Origin: Opitutaceae bacterium | Lineage (GTDB): Bacteria > Verrucomicrobiota > Verrucomicrobiia > Opitutales > Opitutaceae | DNA length: 45,919 bases | Assembly (NCBI GenBank): GCA_030648295.1 | Contig: JAUSID010000010.1 | Location: 1 to 45,919, forward strand | Direction: 5' to 3' | In this document: positions 33,958 through 45,500 of the stretch, one piece after another | Layout: the number at the start of each line of letters is the position of its first letter | Numbering within the stretch: the first letter of the stretch is position 1 | Program-made: the position numbers and the translations under genes | The notes under the pieces: generated by a model | What the model saw: the letters and a program-made list of their open reading frames with translations, nothing else | Database searches by the model: none | Told to the model about the DNA's origin: nothing

Positions 33958-36549
33958 ATGATCAAGATTTCCTCCCGGCACGTGCGTGCCGCCGTGCTTG
34001 CTGGCGCGGCGGCGCTTGGCGTTTCCGCCGCTCCACCCCCCAAGCCGATCGCGCAGTTCATCGAGTTTCACTGTGCCGATTGCCACGATGGCGACGAGGA
34101 GAAGGGCGGTCTCGATTTTGCCGCGCTCGCGTTCGCGCCGGACGATCCGAAGAACTTCAGCACGTGGGTCAAGATCCACGACCGCGCCAGCGCTGGAGAA
34201 ATGCCGCCGAAGAAGCGCGAGCGGCCCGAGCCAGCGGAGCTCCAGACTTTTCTCGCCACCCTTTCGTCGAACCTCACGCAGGCCGAGCAACAGGGCATCG
34301 CCCGCGAGGGTCGGGCCACGCAGCGCCGGCTGAACCGTTACGAGTATGAAAACGCGCTGCGCGACTTGCTCGACGCGCCATGGCTTCAGGTCCGCGACTC
34401 GCTGCCCGAGGACGGCGAGGCGTTTCGTTTCAACAAGGTCGGTGACGCGCTCGACATCTCGCACGTGCAGATGGCGCGCTACATGGCGGCGGCGGATTAT
34501 GCGCTGCGGCAGGTGATGGCGAAACAGGTGCAGCGGCCCGCGACCGCGACGACGCGGTATTACGCGCGCGAACAGCGCAGCTTCGTCGGGCCGATGAAAT
34601 TCAGCGCGTTCAACACGGCGCCCGAGCGCGCCACATTTCCCGTCTTCGGGGTGGCGGCGCAGCCGGAGGTTCGCGCCGCGAAAGCGCCGATGACCGTGGG
34701 CGCGGCGGATCCGGAGAAACGCGAGCTCGAGGGGGTCGGACTGGTGGCGAGCACTTACGAGCCGCTGGAGCCGAAGTTCAACCAATTCAAGGCGCCGGTC
34801 GCGGGTCACTATCGAATTCGGATTAACGCGTTTTCCATCTGGGTCGGGCCAGGCAAGCCGGTGAAGGGAAAGCCCGATCGGTGGTGGATTCCAGATTTGG
34901 AGGATGTCACGCGCGGCCGCCGTTCCGAGCCGATCACGGTGTATTCGGAAACGCCGCCGCGACAGCTGCGACACCTGGGGAAATTCGACGTTGGTCCCGA
35001 TCCGACCGTCAACGAACTCGACGTGTGGCTGCTCGCCGGTGAAACGATCCGGCCCGACGCCGCGCGGCTCTTCCGCTCCCGTCCCGGCGCCGGTCGCTGG
35101 CAGAATCCTCTTGCCGTTAAAGATGGCCAACCCGGCGTTGCCTTCCGCTGGCTCGAGGTCGAAGGACCGCTTTACGACGAGTGGCCGACGAAGGGCCACC
35201 GGTTGCTCTTTGGCGATTTGCCGGTGACGCAATCCGACGCCGGCGTGGACGTCGTCAGCGCTGACCCGTCGAAGGACACTCACCGGTTGCTCCTCGGCTT
35301 CATGCAGCATGCCTATCGCCGGCCAGTCGCCGAGGCGGAGGTGAATCGTTTTGTGCCGGTGGTGAATGCGATTCTCAAATCCGGCTCGGGTTTCGCCGAT
35401 GCGATGATTGGCGGCTACACCTCGGTCTTGTGCTCGCCGGAGTTTATCTGTGTCGCGGAAAAACCGGGGAGGCTCGACGATTACGCGATCGCATCGCGGC
35501 TCTCCTTTTTTCTTTGGAATTCGGCGCCGGACGCTGAACTGAGAACCCTGGCGGCGAAGGGAAAGTTGCACCGACCCGAGGTGCTGCGCGCCCAAACGGA
35601 GCGGCTGCTGAACCACGCGAAGTCGCGGCGCTTCGTCGACGCTTTTCTCGATTACTGGCTGGATTTGCGGCGGATCGTCTCAACCGCGCCGGACTCGACA
35701 CTGTATCCGGATTATTATCTCGACGACCTGCTCGCGGAGTCGGCGCTCGAGGAGACGCAGCAGTTTTTCGCCGAGCTGGTCCGTCGCGATTTGCCGGCGC
35801 GCAACATCATCACCGCAGATTTCGCCATCGTGAACGAGCGGCTCGCGGCGCACTACGAACTCCCACCGATCGAGGGCGTCGGCATGCGCCGTGTGCCGGT
35901 GCCGCCAGGCAATCCGCGCGGTGGATTGTTGACGCAGGCGGCCGTGTTGAAGGTGACGGCGAACGGCACGACGACGTCGCCGGTCCTGCGCGGCGTGTGG
36001 GTGATGGAGCGGATTCTCGGCGAAACGGTGCCGCCGCCGCCCGCGAGCACGCCCGCGATTGAGCCGGATATCCGCGGCACGACGACATTGCGCCAACAGC
36101 TCGAGCGGCATCGCACCGAACAAAGCTGCGCCGTTTGCCACGTGAAGATCGATCCACCCGGCTTCGCGCTGGAAAGCTTCGATGTGATGGGCGGCTGGCG
36201 TGATCATTATCGTGCCATCGCGGATGGCACCGTGCCTCAGTCGGGCATCGGTCGGGGTGGACAGAAATTCGCCTTTCACCTCGCGCAACCGGTGGACGCC
36301 ACGGGGCAGCTGCCCGACGGGCGAAAGTTCAGCGACATCCGTGAATTCAAGCAGCTGCTGCTCGATCGCGAAACCCAGGTGGCGCGAAATCTAGGGCGGC
36401 AGTTCATCGTGTATGCGACCGGTGCCCCGGTCCGTTTCAGCGATCGCGCGGCCCTCGAGAAAATCCTGCAGCGCACCACCGCGGGCGGACATGGCGTGCG
36501 TTCGCTGATTCACGAAATCGTGCAGAGCGACATCTTCCTGACCAAGTAG
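33958..36549 (+). CDS. DUF1592-type multidomain cytochrome (planctomycete-type cytochrome c)
   Basis: An 863-residue exported protein with the usual arrangement of this family: an N-terminal PSCyt1-like haem site (CADCH, residues 39-43) after a signal peptide ending about residue 25, then DUF1587/1595/1592/1588/1585-type regions ([19 protein letters not shown] at about 127-145; [70 protein letters not shown]), and a second CxxCH (Cys724-His728, [19 protein letters not shown]). The family is abundant in Planctomycetes and Verrucomicrobia, almost always beside a DUF1552 gene, and probably takes part in periplasmic redox or glycan breakdown; the reaction is not established. ATG 33958 is chosen over 33913 because it opens directly into a signal peptide. 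Confidence 0.9.
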   Translation: MIKISSRHVRAAVLAGAAALGVSAAPPPKPIAQFIEFHCADCHDGDEEKGGLDFAALAFAPDDPKNFSTWVKIHDRASAGEMPPKKRERPEPAELQTFLATLSSNLTQAEQQGIAREGRATQRRLNRYEYENALRDLLDAPWLQVRDSLPEDGEAFRFNKVGDALDISHVQMARYMAAADYALRQVMAKQVQRPATATTRYYAREQRSFVGPMKFSAFNTAPERATFPVFGVAAQPEVRAAKAPMTVGAADPEKRELEGVGLVASTYEPLEPKFNQFKAPVAGHYRIRINAFSIWVGPGKPVKGKPDRWWIPDLEDVTRGRRSEPITVYSETPPRQLRHLGKFDVGPDPTVNELDVWLLAGETIRPDAARLFRSRPGAGRWQNPLAVKDGQPGVAFRWLEVEGPLYDEWPTKGHRLLFGDLPVTQSDAGVDVVSADPSKDTHRLLLGFMQHAYRRPVAEAEVNRFVPVVNAILKSGSGFADAMIGGYTSVLCSPEFICVAEKPGRLDDYAIASRLSFFLWNSAPDAELRTLAAKGKLHRPEVLRAQTERLLNHAKSRRFVDAFLDYWLDLRRIVSTAPDSTLYPDYYLDDLLAESALEETQQFFAELVRRDLPARNIITADFAIVNERLAAHYELPPIEGVGMRRVPVPPGNPRGGLLTQAAVLKVTANGTTTSPVLRGVWVMERILGETVPPPPASTPAIEPDIRGTTTLRQQLERHRTEQSCAVCHVKIDPPGFALESFDVMGGWRDHYRAIADGTVPQSGIGRGGQKFAFHLAQPVDATGQLPDGRKFSDIREFKQLLLDRETQVARNLGRQFIVYATGAPVRFSDRAALEKILQRTTAGGHGVRSLIHEIVQSDIFLTK

Positions 36550-36551
36550 CT

Positions 36552-37934
36552 ATGATTTCACGGCCCACGACTCCCATGAAAACTCTCCCCCTTCGCCGCC
36601 CCACCGGAACGTTTGCCGGCATGCCGCGCCGGTTGTCACGGCGGCAATTCCTCCGCGGCGCCGGCATTGTGCTGTCGCTGCCGATGCTCGAGTCGATGCT
36701 GCCGGCGTTCGCGACTGCGGCGGAAGCGGCGGGCTCGGCTGCCGGTGCGAAGCCGCGCCGGATGCTCGCGATCTGCAACAACCTCGGGCTGCTGCCGGAT
36801 CAATTCTTTCCGAAGCAGACGGGCCGCGGCTACGCGCTCTCGCCGTACCTCGAGCATCTCAGGGAGCATCGCGACGACTTCACCGTTTTCAGCGGTGTCT
36901 CGCATCCTGACGTCGACGGTGGACATCCGGCCGACATCTGTTTTCTCACCGCGGCGCCGCATCCCGGCAGCGGCGGCTTCCGCAACACGATCTCGCTCGA
37001 CCAATACATCGCGGAGCGGATTGGGCATCAGACGCGCTTTCCGTCGCTCACGCTCGGCGTCAACGTGCAGCAGGGAGCGCGCAGCCTTTCGTGGACGGGA
37101 TCCGGCGTGCTGATTCCGTGCGAGGAGAAACCGTCCGAAGTTTTCCGGCGGCTTTTCGTGCAGGGCTCGCCGGCCGAGGTCGAGGCGCAGATGCGCAAGC
37201 TCGCGCAGGGCCAGAGCATCCTCGACGCGGTGGCGGGTCAGGCGAAGGACCTTCAACGCAGCGTCGGTGCGCGCGATCGCGATCGGCTGGATCAATATTT
37301 CACGAGCGTGCGGCAGCTCGAGCAGCAAATGGAGATGGCGAAGGAGTGGGAGAGGCGGCCGAAGCCGCGCGTGGACGCGCCGGTGCCGCTCGATCCGTCC
37401 AGCCCGCGCGAATACATGCAGAAGGTGAAACTCATGTACGACATGGTGCGACTGGCCTTCGAAACCGATTCGACGCGCTCGATTTCACTCCTGCTCGACA
37501 GCGTCAACTCGCCGGCCATCGACCTCGGTGACGAGGTCACAATCACCGACGGCTATCACAACCTTTCGCACCACGGCCGCTCGGACGCGAAGATCGCGCA
37601 GCTGAAGGCGATCGATCAGTGGCACATGAAGCTGCTGGCGGAGCTGTTCACCGATTTGAAGGCGGTGCGCGAGGACGGCGAGACGCTCTTCGACCGCACG
37701 ATGGTTCTTTACGGCTCGAACCTCGGCAACGCCAACACCCACGTGACGACGAACCTGCCGACGCTGTTCGCAGGCGGCGGTTTCCGCCACGGTCAGCACC
37801 TCGGGTTTGATCCGATGTACAATTATCCGCTGCCGAATCTCTTCGTTTCGATGCTCCAGCGGATGGGCATCGAAGCGGACAAGTTCGCGTCGTCGACCGG
37901 CTCGATGCGCGGGCTCGAGATGGCGGGGGCGTGA
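36552..37934 (+). CDS. DUF1552 protein with Tat signal
   Basis: Up to 460 residues. A twin-arginine signal ([10 protein letters not shown]) with hydrophobic [10 protein letters not shown] follows; downstream are DUF1552 landmarks: [48 protein letters not shown] region and [14 protein letters not shown]. The family is related to sulfatase/alkaline-phosphatase-like DUF1501 proteins and is exported folded. It starts two bases after the stop of the DUF1592 gene; the pair form an operon as in many Planctomycetes and Verrucomicrobia. Starts at 36552, 36576 and 36621 are possible; the last gives the most typical Tat signal length (RR at residues 7-8). The substrate is unknown. Confidence 0.9.
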   Translation: MISRPTTPMKTLPLRRPTGTFAGMPRRLSRRQFLRGAGIVLSLPMLESMLPAFATAAEAAGSAAGAKPRRMLAICNNLGLLPDQFFPKQTGRGYALSPYLEHLREHRDDFTVFSGVSHPDVDGGHPADICFLTAAPHPGSGGFRNTISLDQYIAERIGHQTRFPSLTLGVNVQQGARSLSWTGSGVLIPCEEKPSEVFRRLFVQGSPAEVEAQMRKLAQGQSILDAVAGQAKDLQRSVGARDRDRLDQYFTSVRQLEQQMEMAKEWERRPKPRVDAPVPLDPSSPREYMQKVKLMYDMVRLAFETDSTRSISLLLDSVNSPAIDLGDEVTITDGYHNLSHHGRSDAKIAQLKAIDQWHMKLLAELFTDLKAVREDGETLFDRTMVLYGSNLGNANTHVTTNLPTLFAGGGFRHGQHLGFDPMYNYPLPNLFVSMLQRMGIEADKFASSTGSMRGLEMAGA

Positions 37935-37946
37935 GCGGCCGGTCTT

Positions 37947-38023
37947 TCCTGGGAGCGCGGGCGTCTCGCCCGCAACCGAGCCGGACGAAGACAAATGCGG
38001 GCGAGACGCCCGCGCTCCCAGGA
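37947..38023. repeat. Perfect 28-bp inverted repeat (REP/cruciform element)
   Basis: Bases 37947-37974 are exactly complementary to 37996-38023, with a 21-base loop. Each arm is itself palindromic (GGGCG-TCT-CGCCC), so nested hairpins or a cruciform can form. It fills the 96-base gap between two convergent genes and may stop transcription from both, though no T run follows. It shares GGGAGCGCG with the repeat at 30841-30898; both begin within 13 bases of a stop codon. Confidence 0.93.
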
Positions 38024-38030
38024 CCATCGC

Positions 38031-39965
38031 TTAGTTTGCGAACACCTTCGCGTGGATCTTCGCCAGCTCGGCGGCGGGAATCTTTTCCACGCGGCGGTCG
38101 TACGTCAGCAGGCCGTTCACCTCGCCCTCGACGTCGGTCGTCTGCGTGTAAATGGAAGCGCACACGCCGAGCTCACGTTTCGCCGCGACGATTTGATCGA
38201 AGCGATTCACGTATTGGGCGGTGAGTTCCGCGGGCGTCTTGTAGGTCTGGTATCCCCAATTGCGTTTGTCGGTCCACCAGAGGTGATCGCTTACCGGCAG
38301 ACCGAGTCCGCCGAATTCCCCCACGACCAGGGCGCGACCCGCGTCCGGCGAGCGGGCGATTTCCAGTTTTTCACGGTAAGTGTGGACGTCGAACACGTCG
38401 CCGGCGCCGGGCACATCGGTCCAGCCGCTGACGGCGTTCACGAGCCGGGTCGGATCGAGCGCCTTTACGGCGGCGGCGATCCGCGTCGTGTCGTATTGCC
38501 CCCAGCCTTCGTTGAACGGCACCCACATCACGATGCTTGGGTGATGACGCAGCGTGTCTATCATCCGGCGCAGCTCCAACTCATACTGCGTGGCGGCATC
38601 CGAGCGCTTGATGATGAAACCCTGGTCATCGCGACGGACGTGCTGGCTGTCGGTGCCGGGCGGTGGCGTGGTGAGGACGCGCATTGCGGACGGCATGTCC
38701 TGCCACACGAGAAGCCCGATGCGATCGCAGTGCGCGTAATAAAGCGCGGGCTCCACCTTGATGTGTTTGCGGAGCATGTTGAATCCGGCGCGCTTCAGGA
38801 AATCGACGTCGTGGCGCATGCCGGCTTCACTCGGCGGCGTGAGCAGTCCGTCCGGCCAGTAACCCTGATCCAGGGTCCCCACATGAAATAGCGGCTGATT
38901 GTTCAGCGCGAAGACGGGGCCGTGCGCACCCGGCATCAGCGAAACCTTCCGCATCGCGAAGTAACTCTTGACCGAGTCGAGCGGCACGGCGTCAGCCGGA
39001 ATTTGCGCGAAGGCATTTTTCTCGGCGGCGCCGAAGTACCCCATCCGCGGCGGTCCGGCCGGAACGGGATTCTTCACGCGAAAGAGCTCCACCCGCAGAT
39101 CGTAGAGGTGGGGCTGGTGGGGCGACCACAGCCGCGGCTGGGGAATCGAAATCGTCACTTCGCGATCGATGCGGTGCGATGCCTCGGCCACGACCTTGCC
39201 GCCGTCGAGCACCTGCACGCGAAACGCATGCACTTGCGCGGCGACGGGAACGGTGCCAAGAACGGCGACTCGCACCGAGCCGGCATCGACGTCGGGCGTC
39301 GCGCGGATCTCCGCAATCGCGTTCTCGGCCGGCAGCGGTTCGAGCCAGGCCGTCTGCCAGATGCCCGACGCGGGCGTGTACCAGATTCCGGTTTGATTCA
39401 GCCTTTGTTTGCCGCGCGGCTGATCGCCTTCGCTGGACGGATCGGTGACGGCGAGAACGAGTTCCTGTGGGCCCTGCGGCTTGAGCAGATCCGTGATGTC
39501 GAAGCTGAACGGATCGAAGCCACCGCGGTGGCTGCCGGCCGGGGCGCCGTTGACGTAGAGCTGGCATTCGTAATCGACCGCACCGAAGTGCACCGCGACC
39601 CGCGCACCGCGCCAGTCGGCGGGAATCTCGAAGGTCCGGTGGTACCACAGCCGCTGATTCGGTGCGAGCGAGCGGCCGACGCCGGAGAGCGTCGATTCAA
39701 CCGCGTAAGGCACGCGAATCTTTCCGTCGTAGGCCTGGCCCGCGGGTGCGGCCGTCGCGAGCGGCGTGATGGCGTAGTCCCAGAGTCCGTTGAGATTCAG
39801 CCAGCGCTCACGGACGAGCTGTGGCCGCGGATATTCCTGCCACGCGCGGCCAGCCGAGGCGTCGGCGGTCCACGGTGTGGGCATGTGGCCGGTTCGCGGC
39901 GGCGTGATTTCGGCGGCGCGAGCGACCAGCGCCAGTAATGCGAAGAGCAACAAGGATGCACGCAT
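38031..39965 (-). CDS. Glycoside hydrolase family 2 (beta-galactosidase/glucuronidase-like)
   Basis: A 644-residue exported enzyme. After a signal peptide (1-17, ALVARA) come the GH2 jelly-roll sugar-binding domain (NLNGLWDYAI, WYHRTFEIP, HRGGFDPFSFDIT, ASGIWQTAWLEP), an immunoglobulin-like domain, and the TIM barrel with acid/base Glu486 (PFNEGWGQYD) and nucleophile Glu550 (VVGEFGG). This matches GH2 retaining glycosidases; the exact sugar (galactoside, glucuronide, mannoside) cannot be decided. The barrel is interrupted by a longer HVRRDDQGFIIKRSDA loop. ATG 39965 is preferred over the track's upstream extension, which runs into repeats. It may act with the TonB receptor systems on plant or algal glycans. 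No partner gene adjoins it. Confidence 0.9.
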   Translation of the reverse strand: MRASLLLFALLALVARAAEITPPRTGHMPTPWTADASAGRAWQEYPRPQLVRERWLNLNGLWDYAITPLATAAPAGQAYDGKIRVPYAVESTLSGVGRSLAPNQRLWYHRTFEIPADWRGARVAVHFGAVDYECQLYVNGAPAGSHRGGFDPFSFDITDLLKPQGPQELVLAVTDPSSEGDQPRGKQRLNQTGIWYTPASGIWQTAWLEPLPAENAIAEIRATPDVDAGSVRVAVLGTVPVAAQVHAFRVQVLDGGKVVAEASHRIDREVTISIPQPRLWSPHQPHLYDLRVELFRVKNPVPAGPPRMGYFGAAEKNAFAQIPADAVPLDSVKSYFAMRKVSLMPGAHGPVFALNNQPLFHVGTLDQGYWPDGLLTPPSEAGMRHDVDFLKRAGFNMLRKHIKVEPALYYAHCDRIGLLVWQDMPSAMRVLTTPPPGTDSQHVRRDDQGFIIKRSDAATQYELELRRMIDTLRHHPSIVMWVPFNEGWGQYDTTRIAAAVKALDPTRLVNAVSGWTDVPGAGDVFDVHTYREKLEIARSPDAGRALVVGEFGGLGLPVSDHLWWTDKRNWGYQTYKTPAELTAQYVNRFDQIVAAKRELGVCASIYTQTTDVEGEVNGLLTYDRRVEKIPAAELAKIHAKVFAN

Positions 39966-40018
39966 GCCTGAAGCAACAGTGGCCGGCCGCGCGGAGGCAA
40001 GCGTGACCGTTCGCTTAG

Positions 40019-40440
40019 TGTGGCACGGTTTTCTCGCCCGTGGGTTTGGGAGTGGCACGGGCATCTTGCCGGTGATCTGAGCAACGCATCACGGCGGCCC
40101 GTTCGACAAGCCTCTCGACAAGCCTTTCGACAAGCTCAAGGCCTTTCAGTCGAACCAGCCGATGGCCGTGAGCTCGTCGAATCGGCTCGAGGCCTTTCGC
40201 TCGAAGGACACGATGGCCGTGAGCCTGTCGAAACGGCTCAGGGTCCCGAGCCTGTCGAGGGAGCCGGCCATGCCATGGAAAGGTCACGGGCGCGACCCAG
40301 CCTTCGCGCAAGGGCTGCGGCGGGCAGGCCGCCCGTGCCACGCCAGAGCAAAAGGCCACGACCGACTCGAACGCGCGTCTTCCCGGCATCGTCGCCTGAT
40401 GGAACCTGCGGGCGGGCCGCCCGCGCCCAGGCACGACTTT
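40019..40440. repeat. Cluster of REP-like repeats between divergent genes
   Basis: The 523-base gap is a patchwork of short repeats. Three 12-bp tandem copies of (T/C)TCGACAAGC(C/T)(T/C) lie at 40102-40137. GATGGCCGTGAGC occurs at 40161-40173 and 40212-40224, each followed by a GTCGAA(T/A)CGGCTC block. GTCGA-type palindromes recur to 40260. GGCACGGGC and its complement GCCCGTGCC occur at about 40054 and 40331, with GCGGGCGGGCCGCCCGC at about 40409. Frames reading through are accidental; one explains the false upstream extension of the TPR gene to 40162. Confidence 0.8.
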
Positions 40441-40488
40441 GGCGTTGCGAGCGTGGCGGTGCGTGGTGGCAATGCGGGTTACCTGGCA

Positions 40489-42351
40489 ATGGCCCGACCG
40501 AACGTCCCAACCCACGCTCCCGACCCTGTCGCGGTGCGACGCGAATTCCGCGATACGTGGATGGCGCTCTCGTTGTTCGCCGCCACTTTTCTCGCGTACC
40601 TGCCGGCGCTGAAGGCGGACTTCATTTGGAACGACAGCGATTACGTCACCGCGCCGGCGCTGCGTTCGCCCGCCGGACTCGGGCGAATCTGGTTCGAGCT
40701 CGGTGCGACCGAGCAATATTATCCGGTCTTGCACAGTGCGTTTTGGCTCGAGCACCGGCTGTGGGGCGATTCGCCCGCGGGCTATCACGTGATTAACATC
40801 CTGCTGCACGCGACTGCGGCCTGTCTGCTGGCGGCAATCGTGCGGACTCTGCTGAACGGACCGGAATCCGCGAGCGCGCGACCGGCGGCGGGCCAGGTAA
40901 CTCCTTTACCCGCCATCGGTCGAATGGAACGTTACCGCGGGACCGAGTGGCTCGCGGCGTTCGTTTTCGCGCTGCACCCGGTGGGCGTCGAATCGGTCGC
41001 CTGGATTTCGGAGCAGAAGAACACGCTCTCGCTCGTGTATTACCTGATGGCGGCGCTGCTGTATCTGCGGTTCGATGACAGCCGCCGGCACGGAACTTAT
41101 CTTGGCGCCACCGCACTGTTCGTCCTGGCGCTGTTCAGCAAGTCGACCACGGCGACGCTGCCCCCGGCGCTCCTCGTGGTGTTCTGGTGGCAACGCGGTC
41201 GGATCGATTGGCGGCGCGATGTGATGCCGCTGCTGCCGTGGTTCATCCTTGGGGCGGCGATGGGGCTGCTCTCCGCGTACGTCGAACGGGAATACATCGG
41301 TGCCAAAGGATCCGAGTTCGCGCTCGACGGCGTCCAGCGGACGCTGCTCGCGGGCAGGATTGCGTGGTTCTACGTCGGGAAACTGGTGTGGCCCGGAGAA
41401 CTGATCTTTATTTATCCGCGGTGGACGATTGATCCCTCCGATCCTCTCCAATGGCTTTTCCCGATCGCGGCGGTCGGCGGTGTGGTGGTGCTCTGGGCGC
41501 TCCGCCGCCGATCACGGGCGCCGCTGGCGGCGACGCTGTTTTTCGGCGGCTCGCTGTTCCCGGTGCTGGGTTTCTTCAACGTCTACGCCTTCCTCTTCTC
41601 GTTCGTCGCGGATCACTGGCAGTATTTGCCGAGTATCGGGCTGGTCGTCTTCGGCGCCGCCGGGTTAACGCGGCTGCTGGCGGAACGCCCGCCCGTGGTT
41701 CGCCGCGGCATTCCCGCGTTGCTGGTAGCGACGCTCGGGCTCCTGAGCTTTCACCAGAGTCGGATGTATGCCGACATCCGGACGTTCTACCGCACCACGC
41801 TGGACCGAAATCCCGGCGCGTGGATGGCCCACAACAATCTCGGCAACCTCTTGCGCGAAGACGGCCGGCACGAAGAGGCCGTCGCTCACCTGGAGGCGGC
41901 GTTGCGCGTGCGGCCCGACCTCGTGAAGGTGCACAACAATCTCGCGAACTGCCTGCGGGACCTGAAGCGGCCGCGCGAGGCATTGACGCACTACCAGCGA
42001 GCGCTCGAGTTCGACGCGAATTACGTCGAGGCGCTCAACAACGCCGGCCGGCTCCTGCGTGAGATGGGTCAGAAGGAGGCAGCGCTCGAATATCTGCTCC
42101 GAGCCGTCCGGCTCGACCCGGACTATCCCGACGCCCGCAACAATCTTGGCATGGTGCTGCGGGACATCGGCCGAATGCCGGAAGCGGTCGTGCAATTCGA
42201 GCGCGCCATCAAAGCCGACCCCTCCTCGGCCCCGGCCCACCTCAACCTCGCGCTGTGCCTCTCCCTCGTGGGGCGGGACGAGGAGGCGATGGAGCACTAT
42301 CAAGCGGCCCGACGGCTCAATCCGAAAATCCCCGAGCTGCCCTTGCGGTAG
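40489..42351 (+). CDS. TMTC-like polytopic membrane protein with C-terminal TPR repeats
   Basis: A 620-residue protein. Roughly ten hydrophobic helices occupy residues 27-430, with the first outer loop carrying the acidic DFIWNDSDYV motif characteristic of GT-C-type glycosyltransferases and of TMTC O-mannosyltransferase-like proteins. About five tetratricopeptide repeats follow (residues 440-620: GAWMAHNNLGNLLREDGRHEEAVAHLEAAL, LVKVHNNLANCLRD..., and similar). TPR domains place protein partners near the membrane. Whether it transfers a sugar is not shown; many bacterial members are simply annotated as TPR proteins. ATG 40489 gives a soluble MARPNVPTHA N-terminus; upstream frame extends into the REP cluster. 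A possible terminator lies 34 bases after the stop. Confidence 0.8.
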   Translation: MARPNVPTHAPDPVAVRREFRDTWMALSLFAATFLAYLPALKADFIWNDSDYVTAPALRSPAGLGRIWFELGATEQYYPVLHSAFWLEHRLWGDSPAGYHVINILLHATAACLLAAIVRTLLNGPESASARPAAGQVTPLPAIGRMERYRGTEWLAAFVFALHPVGVESVAWISEQKNTLSLVYYLMAALLYLRFDDSRRHGTYLGATALFVLALFSKSTTATLPPALLVVFWWQRGRIDWRRDVMPLLPWFILGAAMGLLSAYVEREYIGAKGSEFALDGVQRTLLAGRIAWFYVGKLVWPGELIFIYPRWTIDPSDPLQWLFPIAAVGGVVVLWALRRRSRAPLAATLFFGGSLFPVLGFFNVYAFLFSFVADHWQYLPSIGLVVFGAAGLTRLLAERPPVVRRGIPALLVATLGLLSFHQSRMYADIRTFYRTTLDRNPGAWMAHNNLGNLLREDGRHEEAVAHLEAALRVRPDLVKVHNNLANCLRDLKRPREALTHYQRALEFDANYVEALNNAGRLLREMGQKEAALEYLLRAVRLDPDYPDARNNLGMVLRDIGRMPEAVVQFERAIKADPSSAPAHLNLALCLSLVGRDEEAMEHYQAARRLNPKIPELPLR

Positions 42352-42384
42352 AATCAGGGCGCGGTAATCGGGCTGTCCGATGAG

Positions 42385-42412
42385 CGCCAGCCTCGACCGC
42401 GGGCGTTTTTTT
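42385..42412 (+). terminator. Possible terminator of the TPR gene
   Basis: CGCC (42385-42388) and GGCG (42402-42405) form a short stem with a 13-base loop, followed directly by seven T (42406-42412). The T run is good, the stem weak. A second hairpin CTGACA-TTTT-TGTCAG (42414-42429) follows at once. Confidence 0.5.
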
Positions 42413-42561
42413 CCTGACATTTTTGTCAGTCTGTAGCGGCTTGCCTCCAACTGCTGCGTTCTCCCACGGTTTCGACCGCTGCCACACCCCGATTACCCTG
42501 TTTTGGTCCTCACCGGATTTGCCGGGCGGGGTGTGTGATTGACCCAAACACACCAACCATC

Positions 42562-45500
42562 ATGCAATTCGAAGTACGTCTCCTTCCGTTCTGGCTCAAG
42601 CTGGGCGCACTGATCATCGGCGCCACCGGCTTGACGCTCGCGGCCCACGCTCAAGCGAGCGCCACCGGCACCATCCAGGGCCGCGTCTACAACCCCGTCA
42701 CAAAGGAATACGTCCGCAACGCCGAAGTCCGGCTCGAGGGCACCAACCAGGCGACTTACACCGAGAACGACGGCTCGTTCCGGTTCAACAATGTGGCCGG
42801 CGGCGAGGCCGCACTCTCGGTCAATTTCACCGGCTACAATCCGGTGAAGGAGTCGTTCACGGTCACGCCCGGACAGACCGTAGTGCGCGAAATCAACCTC
42901 ACCAGCACGGCCGGCGAGGCGAAGTCCAAGGACGGCGTCGTGCAGCTCTCCGCGTTCACCGTCTCGACCGAACGCGAGGGCAACGCCAAGGCGATCATGG
43001 AGCAGCGGCGGAGCATGGATATCATCACCTCGGTGTCGTCCGACATCTTCGGCGACGTCACCGACGGCAATGTCGGCGAGTTCCTGAAATATCTCCCCGG
43101 CGTTGATCTCGACTATGTCGAGTCGGAGGCACGCGGGCCCAAGCTCGGCGGCATGGAGGGTCAATACGTCGGCGTGTCCTTCGACGGCATCAAGACGGCC
43201 AGCGCCGATGCCAACCGCGGCGGCGGCGACGCCTCCCGCGCGACCAGCTTCGAGGGTTTCTCGATCACGTCGATCGAGTCGATTGAGATCAATCGCACCC
43301 GGGGCGCGGATGCCGATGCCAGTTCGCCGGCGGGCACGATCAACATGAAGACGCGCCGGGCGTTCGATCGGAAGGGGCGCCGGATGGGCGCCAATTTCAG
43401 CCTCAACTTCAACGCCGAGGAATTCACGATCCACAAGCGGTGGGGCCCGGACGAAAACCAGAACTACAAGTGGAAGCCCAATCTTTCGCTCGAGTATTCC
43501 GAGTCCTTCCTGAACCAGCGGCTTGGCATTCTGCTGAGCGCCAGCCGCGCAAATTCGTACACGGAGCAGTATTCGTTCTCGAACTCCTACAATCGCAACG
43601 CCACCGCCGCCGATCCGCGCCGCCACGTCATCCGTCAGGTCGGCTTCAAGGACGGCCCGAAGGAAATCCAGAAGGATGCGATGATGCTCACCGCCGATTT
43701 CAAGGCCACCCCGCGACTGGTCCTGTCTTTCAACGCCATCTATACCTACACGGAAGGCGAGTTCTGGAATCGCACCTTCGACTTTGTCGCGGCGAACGAC
43801 AATGCCAACGTGAACAACGGCCGCTCGACCGTCGGCGGAGATGGCCTGCTCACCGTCATCGGGACGCGCGCGCCCACGGGGAACGTGAACAACGTGGCGC
43901 GAATCAACAACGGCAGCGGCAGCTCCTCGAAGCTCACCTACACGCGCACCTTTGCGCCAAAGTTTGAATACAAGCTCGATGCGTGGACGTTTGACGGTGC
44001 GATCGCGTTCTCGAGGTCGGTCAACAACTACGAGGCGCTCGAGCGCGGCTTCACGGAGGCGGAGTCCTTGAATCTCCCGAGCAGCTTTATCGCCACGCGG
44101 CCGCATCCCGAGTCGTGGGAATGGAACATTCGGCAGACCTCGGGGCCGGACTGGTATGATCTCGCGAACTGGACCGGCGGCACGCGGGTGGAGAATTCCG
44201 CCCGCGAATGGGCCACCGAAATCTGGAATGCCCAGCTGAACGCCCGGTGGGTGCTGCCCTTCCTCCGCCGCTTCCCGACCGCCATCAAGTTCGGCGGCAA
44301 GTGGAACGAGGAGAGCCGCGATAATAATAACGAGGATGCGATGAGCATCTGGCGTTATATCGGTCCGGGCGGCGATGTGATGACCGGCAGCAATGCGACC
44401 ACCGGCGTGCCCACCATCACGACCAGCGGCAACTGGGCGAACCTTGGTTTCGTCGCGCCGCACGAATTCGACACCGGCACGACCAACGGGATGACCGTTT
44501 TCAATATCAACGGCGTTCAGGGCATGCCACCCCGCGCGGACCGCAACCGCATCGCGCAACTCTTCAAGTCGAGCCCGGATCTTTTCGTCAACGTGGGCAC
44601 GCCCGACAATTACTACAACTCGTTCATCGCGCCCAAGCGCGACTTCGTCCAGACGGTCACCGCGGGCTACACCCAGGCTGACGTGCGAGTCACGCCCAAG
44701 CTGCAGCTGCGCGGCGGCGTGCGCTGGGAACGCACCGAGAACACCCTTACCGAATGGGACCCGCGCCTGCGCGACGAGGTGGTGGCCGCCGGCTTTCCGG
44801 TCAACACGTCCGGCCGGGCGACCACGTTCGACGGGTTGCGATACCAGTATCAGAGCCAGCCGCGGGTCGACCGCGAATCGAGGTACGACAACATGTTCCC
44901 GTCGGCCAGCCTGAAATACTACATCCTGCGAAACTTCGAGTTCCAGGCGGGCTACACCAAGGCGATTGGCCGGCCGCCGATCGACCACCTCACCGGCTTG
45001 TGGAACGTCATCGAGGACGCCAACGGGGTCACCCAGCGCGTCGACGCGCCGAACCCCGCGCTGCTGCCCGAGCACATCAAGAAATACGATGCCCGCCTGG
45101 CCTACTACTTTGGCGGGCGGACGCCAGGAGAGGTCTCCGTTGCCGTTTCGCAGGCCGATATTGCGAATCTGTTCGAGACCTACGACTACACCGCGGAGGA
45201 GTTCGGCGTGAATGATCCGGAGTTGGCGGATTATACGTTTCGCTCCCGCCGCAACAGCGAGAATGTCCGGCGGCTCCGCAACATGGAGTTCTCCTACCGG
45301 CAGACCCTCGGCTTCCTGCCTGATCTCTTCCGCGGCACCAGCGTCAACGTGGCCTATACCCGCTCGTATCAAAGCGCCCGCCGCAATGGTCTCGCGCCGC
45401 ATCGCATCACGTCGCGGCTCGGCTACGCCTACCGCCGCTTCAACGGTTCGCTCGGCATGGTCTGGTTCGATGACCGGCCCGATGGCATCTATGGCCGCTT

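Noticed and set aside
33310-35616. A 768-codon antisense frame over the DUF1592 gene
   Set aside because: Arg/Gly/His-rich shadow of an evident sense gene; it also crosses an intergenic region.
40162-40488. N-terminal extension of the TPR protein
   Set aside because: It is translation of palindromic repeats; membrane-protein features begin only after ATG 40489.
42363-42497. A 10-bp inverted repeat, GGTAATCGGG and CCCGATTACC, flanking the gap before the second TonB receptor
   Set aside because: Only the two ends match and nothing else in the 135 bases is symmetric; noted as a possible minor element but chance is not excluded.
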